DNA of 64,000 bases, taken from Pseudomonas peradeniyensis (GTDB taxonomy: Bacteria > Pseudomonadota > Gammaproteobacteria > Pseudomonadales > Pseudomonadaceae). Location: contig NZ_JABWRJ020000004.1 in NCBI RefSeq assembly GCF_014268935.2, forward strand, positions 558,001 to 622,000. Direction: 5' to 3'. The notes beneath the pieces are model-generated. The model saw nothing but the letters and a program-made list of their open reading frames with translations. It searched no databases and was not told the DNA's origin. A program made the position numbers and the translations under genes. Of the stretch, positions 61,223-64,000 are shown piece by piece (within the stretch, counting starts at the first letter, position 1; each line of letters starts with the position of its first letter).

Positions 61223-63169
61223 ATGCGCCTCTTCCTCTGCGAAAAACCCTCCCAGGCAAAAGACATCGCCAAGGTCCTCGGCGCCCAGCGTCGCGGCGAC
61301 GGCTGCTGGCAAGGAACCGATGTCTGCGTGACCTGGTGCATCGGCCACCTGCTCGAGACCGCCCCACCCGACAGCTACGACGAGCGCTACAAGCGCTGGA
61401 CCCTCGAAGACCTGCCGATCATCCCGGAAAAGTGGAAGATGACGGTCAAGCCCAAGACCGCCAGCCAGTACAAGGCGGTCAAGCGTCTGCTCGGCGAGGC
61501 CCGCGAACTGGTGATCGCCACCGACGCCGACCGCGAGGGCGAGATGATCGCCCGGGAGCTGGTCGAGCATTGTCGCTACCGGGGGCCGATCCAGCGCCTG
61601 TGGCTGTCAGCGCTGGACGATGCCTCGATCCGCAAGGCGCTCGGCCGCCTGCTGCCGGGCCAGGAGACCTTCAGCCTGTACCATTCGGCCCTTGGCCGCT
61701 CGCGCGCCGACTGGCTGATCGGCATGAACATGAGCCGCCTGTTCACCCTGCTCGGCCGCCAGTCCGGCTACCAGGGCGTGCTGCCGGTGGGCCGTGTGCA
61801 GACACCGACGCTGCGCCTGGTGGTGGACCGCGACCGCAGCATCGCCGACTTCGTGCCGGTGCCCTTCTGGGCCATCGAGGTGCAGCTGGAAAGCGCCGGC
61901 AGCGTGTTCAACGCCCAGTGGCGCGCGCCGGAGGACGCCTGTGACGACCAGGGCCGCTGCCTGAAGCAGGAACTGGCCCAGCAGGCTGCCGCCGACATGC
62001 AGGCGGCCGCCAGCGCCCGGGTGCGCAAGATCGTCACCGAACGCGTGCGCGAGGCGGCTCCCCTGCCCTTCGATCTCGGCACCCTGCAGGAAGTGTGCTC
62101 GAAGAAGCTCGGCCTCGGCGCCCAGGAGACCCTGGACATCGCCCAGGCCCTGTACGAAACCCACAAGCTCATCACCTACCCGCGCAGCGACAGCGGCTAC
62201 CTGCCCCTCAGCCAGCACGGCGAGGCCGCCGGCATCCTCGCTGCCCTGCAGCGCGCCGACGACAGCCTCGCGCCGCTGCGACCGCACCTGGATCCGGGCC
62301 GCCGCTCACGGGCATGGAACGACCAGAAGGTCAGCGCCCACCACGGCATCATCCCCACCGCCGCCGCCAGCGACCCGTCGCGCCTGCCGCCCAAGTACAA
62401 GGCCGTGTATACCCTGATCCGCGCCCGCTACCTGGCGCAGTTCCTGCCCAACCACGAGTACGACCGCACCCAGGCCGAGTTCGATTGCGCCGGTCATGCG
62501 CTGCGGGCGGTGGGCAAGCAGATCGTCGAGCCGGGTTGGCGCCGGGCGCTGCCCGAGGCACTGACCCCAACCAAGGGCCGCGAGGCGCCACCGGCCCAGG
62601 TGCTGCCGACGCTGCGCGAAGGCCAGGACTGCGCAGTGCGGGACCTGCAACTGAAGGACCTGTGGACCCAGCCGCCCAAGCCCTTCACCGAAGGCGACCT
62701 GATCAAGGCGATGAAGAACGTCGCCAAGCTGGTCGACGACCCTCGGCTGAAACAGAAGCTCAAGGAAACCACCGGCATCGGCACCGAGGCCACCCGCGCC
62801 AGCATCATCCAGGGCCTGCTCGACCGTGGCTACCTGGTCAAGAACGGCAAGGCCCTGTCGGCCACGCCCACCGCCTTCAGCCTTATCGATGCCGTGCCGC
62901 GGGCCATCGCCGACCCCGGCACCACGGCGATCTGGGAACAGGCGCTGGACATGGTGCAGAGCGGCGAGATGAGTTTGGACGAGTTCGTCACCCGCCAGTC
63001 GGCCTGGATGGGCAAGCTGGTGCAACGCTGCAGCGGCCTGCGCCTGACCATCAGCGGGCCTGCGGCGGGCAAGTCGGCGGCGCCGTGGAAGAAGAAGCGC
63101 AAGGGTGCTGCCAAGGGCAAGACAGCAACCGGCAAGCCCCGGCAGCCGCGGCGCAAGGCAGCGACCTAG
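61223..63169 (+). CDS. topB: DNA topoisomerase III
   Basis: 648 residues. TOPRIM: LFLCEKPSQAKDIAKVLG, the acidic ATDADREGEMIARE. Active-site Tyr in HKLITYPRSDSGYLPLSQ. C-terminal tail is Lys- and Arg-rich (KKKRKGAAKGKTATGK) with no zinc fingers. Type IA topoisomerase that decatenates DNA with single-stranded regions. Divergent from the lipase. Confidence 0.95.
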   Translation: MRLFLCEKPSQAKDIAKVLGAQRRGDGCWQGTDVCVTWCIGHLLETAPPDSYDERYKRWTLEDLPIIPEKWKMTVKPKTASQYKAVKRLLGEARELVIATDADREGEMIARELVEHCRYRGPIQRLWLSALDDASIRKALGRLLPGQETFSLYHSALGRSRADWLIGMNMSRLFTLLGRQSGYQGVLPVGRVQTPTLRLVVDRDRSIADFVPVPFWAIEVQLESAGSVFNAQWRAPEDACDDQGRCLKQELAQQAAADMQAAASARVRKIVTERVREAAPLPFDLGTLQEVCSKKLGLGAQETLDIAQALYETHKLITYPRSDSGYLPLSQHGEAAGILAALQRADDSLAPLRPHLDPGRRSRAWNDQKVSAHHGIIPTAAASDPSRLPPKYKAVYTLIRARYLAQFLPNHEYDRTQAEFDCAGHALRAVGKQIVEPGWRRALPEALTPTKGREAPPAQVLPTLREGQDCAVRDLQLKDLWTQPPKPFTEGDLIKAMKNVAKLVDDPRLKQKLKETTGIGTEATRASIIQGLLDRGYLVKNGKALSATPTAFSLIDAVPRAIADPGTTAIWEQALDMVQSGEMSLDEFVTRQSAWMGKLVQRCSGLRLTISGPAAGKSAAPWKKKRKGAAKGKTATGKPRQPRRKAAT

Positions 63170-63179
63170 CGCGTTCCAA

Positions 63180-63244
63180 TCGCGGGGCAAGCCCGCTCCC
63201 ACGCCTGTTCGTATTCGACGCGTGGGAGCGGGCTTGCCCCGCGA
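63180..63244. repeat. REP-type inverted repeats
   Basis: TCGCGGGGCAAGCCCGCTCCC and its inverse, 17 bp apart, after topB. Same family as 36207 and 53386. Confidence 0.8.
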
Positions 63245-63325
63245 TGGCGCCATCTACTGGCGCTATGAAAATCCTCTGCTATTTTTTCATGAAAATAATC
63301 AGAAAAAATTTCACGAGGCCCCGAC

Positions 63326-64000
63326 ATGTTCAAGCAATCCGCCCAGCACGTCGCCAGCTACTACGCCAGCACCTATCCCGCCACCATCCCCCTTCGCCCC
63401 ACCCTGCAGGGCCCCCATGACACCGACATCCTGATCGTCGGTGCCGGCTTCAGCGGCCTGCACACGGCCCTGCGCCTGACACTGGCCGGCCAGCGCGTGA
63501 CCCTGCTGGAAGCCAGCCGGGTGGCCTGGGCCGCCTCGGGCCGCAACGGTGGCCAGGCACTGCTGGGCTGGTCGTGCGACATGCCCCCGCTGGAGCGAGC
63601 CCTGGGCCTGGAGCGCAGCCGACGCCTATGGGACAGCATGTGCTGGGCCGCCCGCGAGCTGAGCCAACTGCCCCAGCGCCATGGCTTCGACGTCGACTAT
63701 CGCCTGGGCAGCCTGTGGACCGCCGTATTGCCACGCCGGGTAAAACTGCTGGAGGAGGCCCGACGCGAAGCACAGGAGAAGTTCGACTACGACTGCCTGC
63801 GCCTGATCGGCCGCGACGAACTGCCCGAGTGGATCGACAGCCCCCGTTACCAGGCCGCGCTGTACGACCCCAATGGCGCCCACCTCAACCCACTGAAGCT
63901 GGCCCAGGGCCTGGCCGGCGTGATCGAGGCGAACGGCGGGCGGATCTTCGAGCAAAGCCAGGTGCTCGACTACCACGAACACGCCGACGGCTTCGTTGCC
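63326..64000 (+). CDS. FAD-dependent amine oxidase (PuuB/PauB-like), partial
   Basis: 225 codons, open at the right edge. Dinucleotide-binding motif VGAGFSGL near residue 39 with LLEASRVAWAASGRNGGQ, then a DAO-type FAD region. N-terminus (QHVASYYASTYPATIP) fits the gamma-glutamylputrescine oxidase group. GAGG precedes the ATG. The upstream 70 bases are AT-rich (63,270-63,320) and probably hold the promoter. Substrate unconfirmed. Confidence 0.8.
   Translation, partial: MFKQSAQHVASYYASTYPATIPLRPTLQGPHDTDILIVGAGFSGLHTALRLTLAGQRVTLLEASRVAWAASGRNGGQALLGWSCDMPPLERALGLERSRRLWDSMCWAARELSQLPQRHGFDVDYRLGSLWTAVLPRRVKLLEEARREAQEKFDYDCLRLIGRDELPEWIDSPRYQAALYDPNGAHLNPLKLAQGLAGVIEANGGRIFEQSQVLDYHEHADGFVA

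Overview
The window comes from a GC-rich gammaproteobacterial chromosome of the Pseudomonas putida group. The evidence is the core gene order (tusDCBE, cysG-serS-crcB-rarA-lolA-ftsK, aat-bpt-infA, clpA-clpS/cspD, icd/idh, mnmA-hflD-purB), seven intergenic REP-type inverted repeats of Pseudomonas character, and close similarity of the encoded proteins to Pseudomonas families recognised by eye. No database search was possible.

Positions 1 to about 29,780 are one end of a lambda-like prophage of the tailed-phage class. It lies next to the 3' end of an intact tRNA-Ser(UGA) gene, the probable attachment site; the other end and the tail genes are outside the window. The layout is that of lambda. 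A CI-like S24 repressor (14,832-15,593) sits between two mirrored promoter/operator regions built on the 17-bp motif TTTATC-N5-GATAAA. The leftward transcript covers a Cro-like protein, two small ribbon-helix-helix proteins, a Rha-type antirepressor, an O-like replication initiator that carries iterons inside its coding region, a P-like protein, NinB, NinG, an unrecognised gene at the Q position, holin-like genes, a metallopeptidase, TerS, TerL, portal, a DUF2213 protease/scaffold, a cement protein, the major capsid protein and head-completion genes, and then leaves the window. The rightward transcript starts at a strong pL-like promoter followed by a boxA. It covers an HNH/AP2-like gene, many small translationally coupled genes, RecT and a YqaJ exonuclease, a Dam-type methylase, a DUF4224 excisionase-like gene and the tyrosine integrase. 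Two small genes point against their surroundings (8,662-8,898 and 22,721-23,017) and look like morons.

Positions 29,783-64,000 are core chromosome: tRNA-Ser, yccA, an NCS2 purine permease, the TusBCD/TusE sulfur relay, ybiB-like, a glutathionyl-hydroquinone reductase, cysG, serS, crcB, rarA, lolA and ftsK. Next come the N-degron genes aat, bpt, clpA and clpS around infA, then cspD, two unrelated isocitrate dehydrogenases (icd and monomeric idh) in divergent orientation, a Nudix hydrolase, mnmA, hflD, purB, the L16 arginine hydroxylase roxA, a GNAT enzyme, a family I.3 RTX lipase, topB and the start of an FAD amine oxidase.

No complete novel multi-gene defence system is recognisable. The most unusual material is regulatory DNA in the prophage: the iteron origin inside the initiator gene, a possible sar-like antisense RNA facing the antirepressor leader, a long inverted repeat present twice near two phage genes, a nested scaffold start, and a late-control segment containing a counter-oriented gene.
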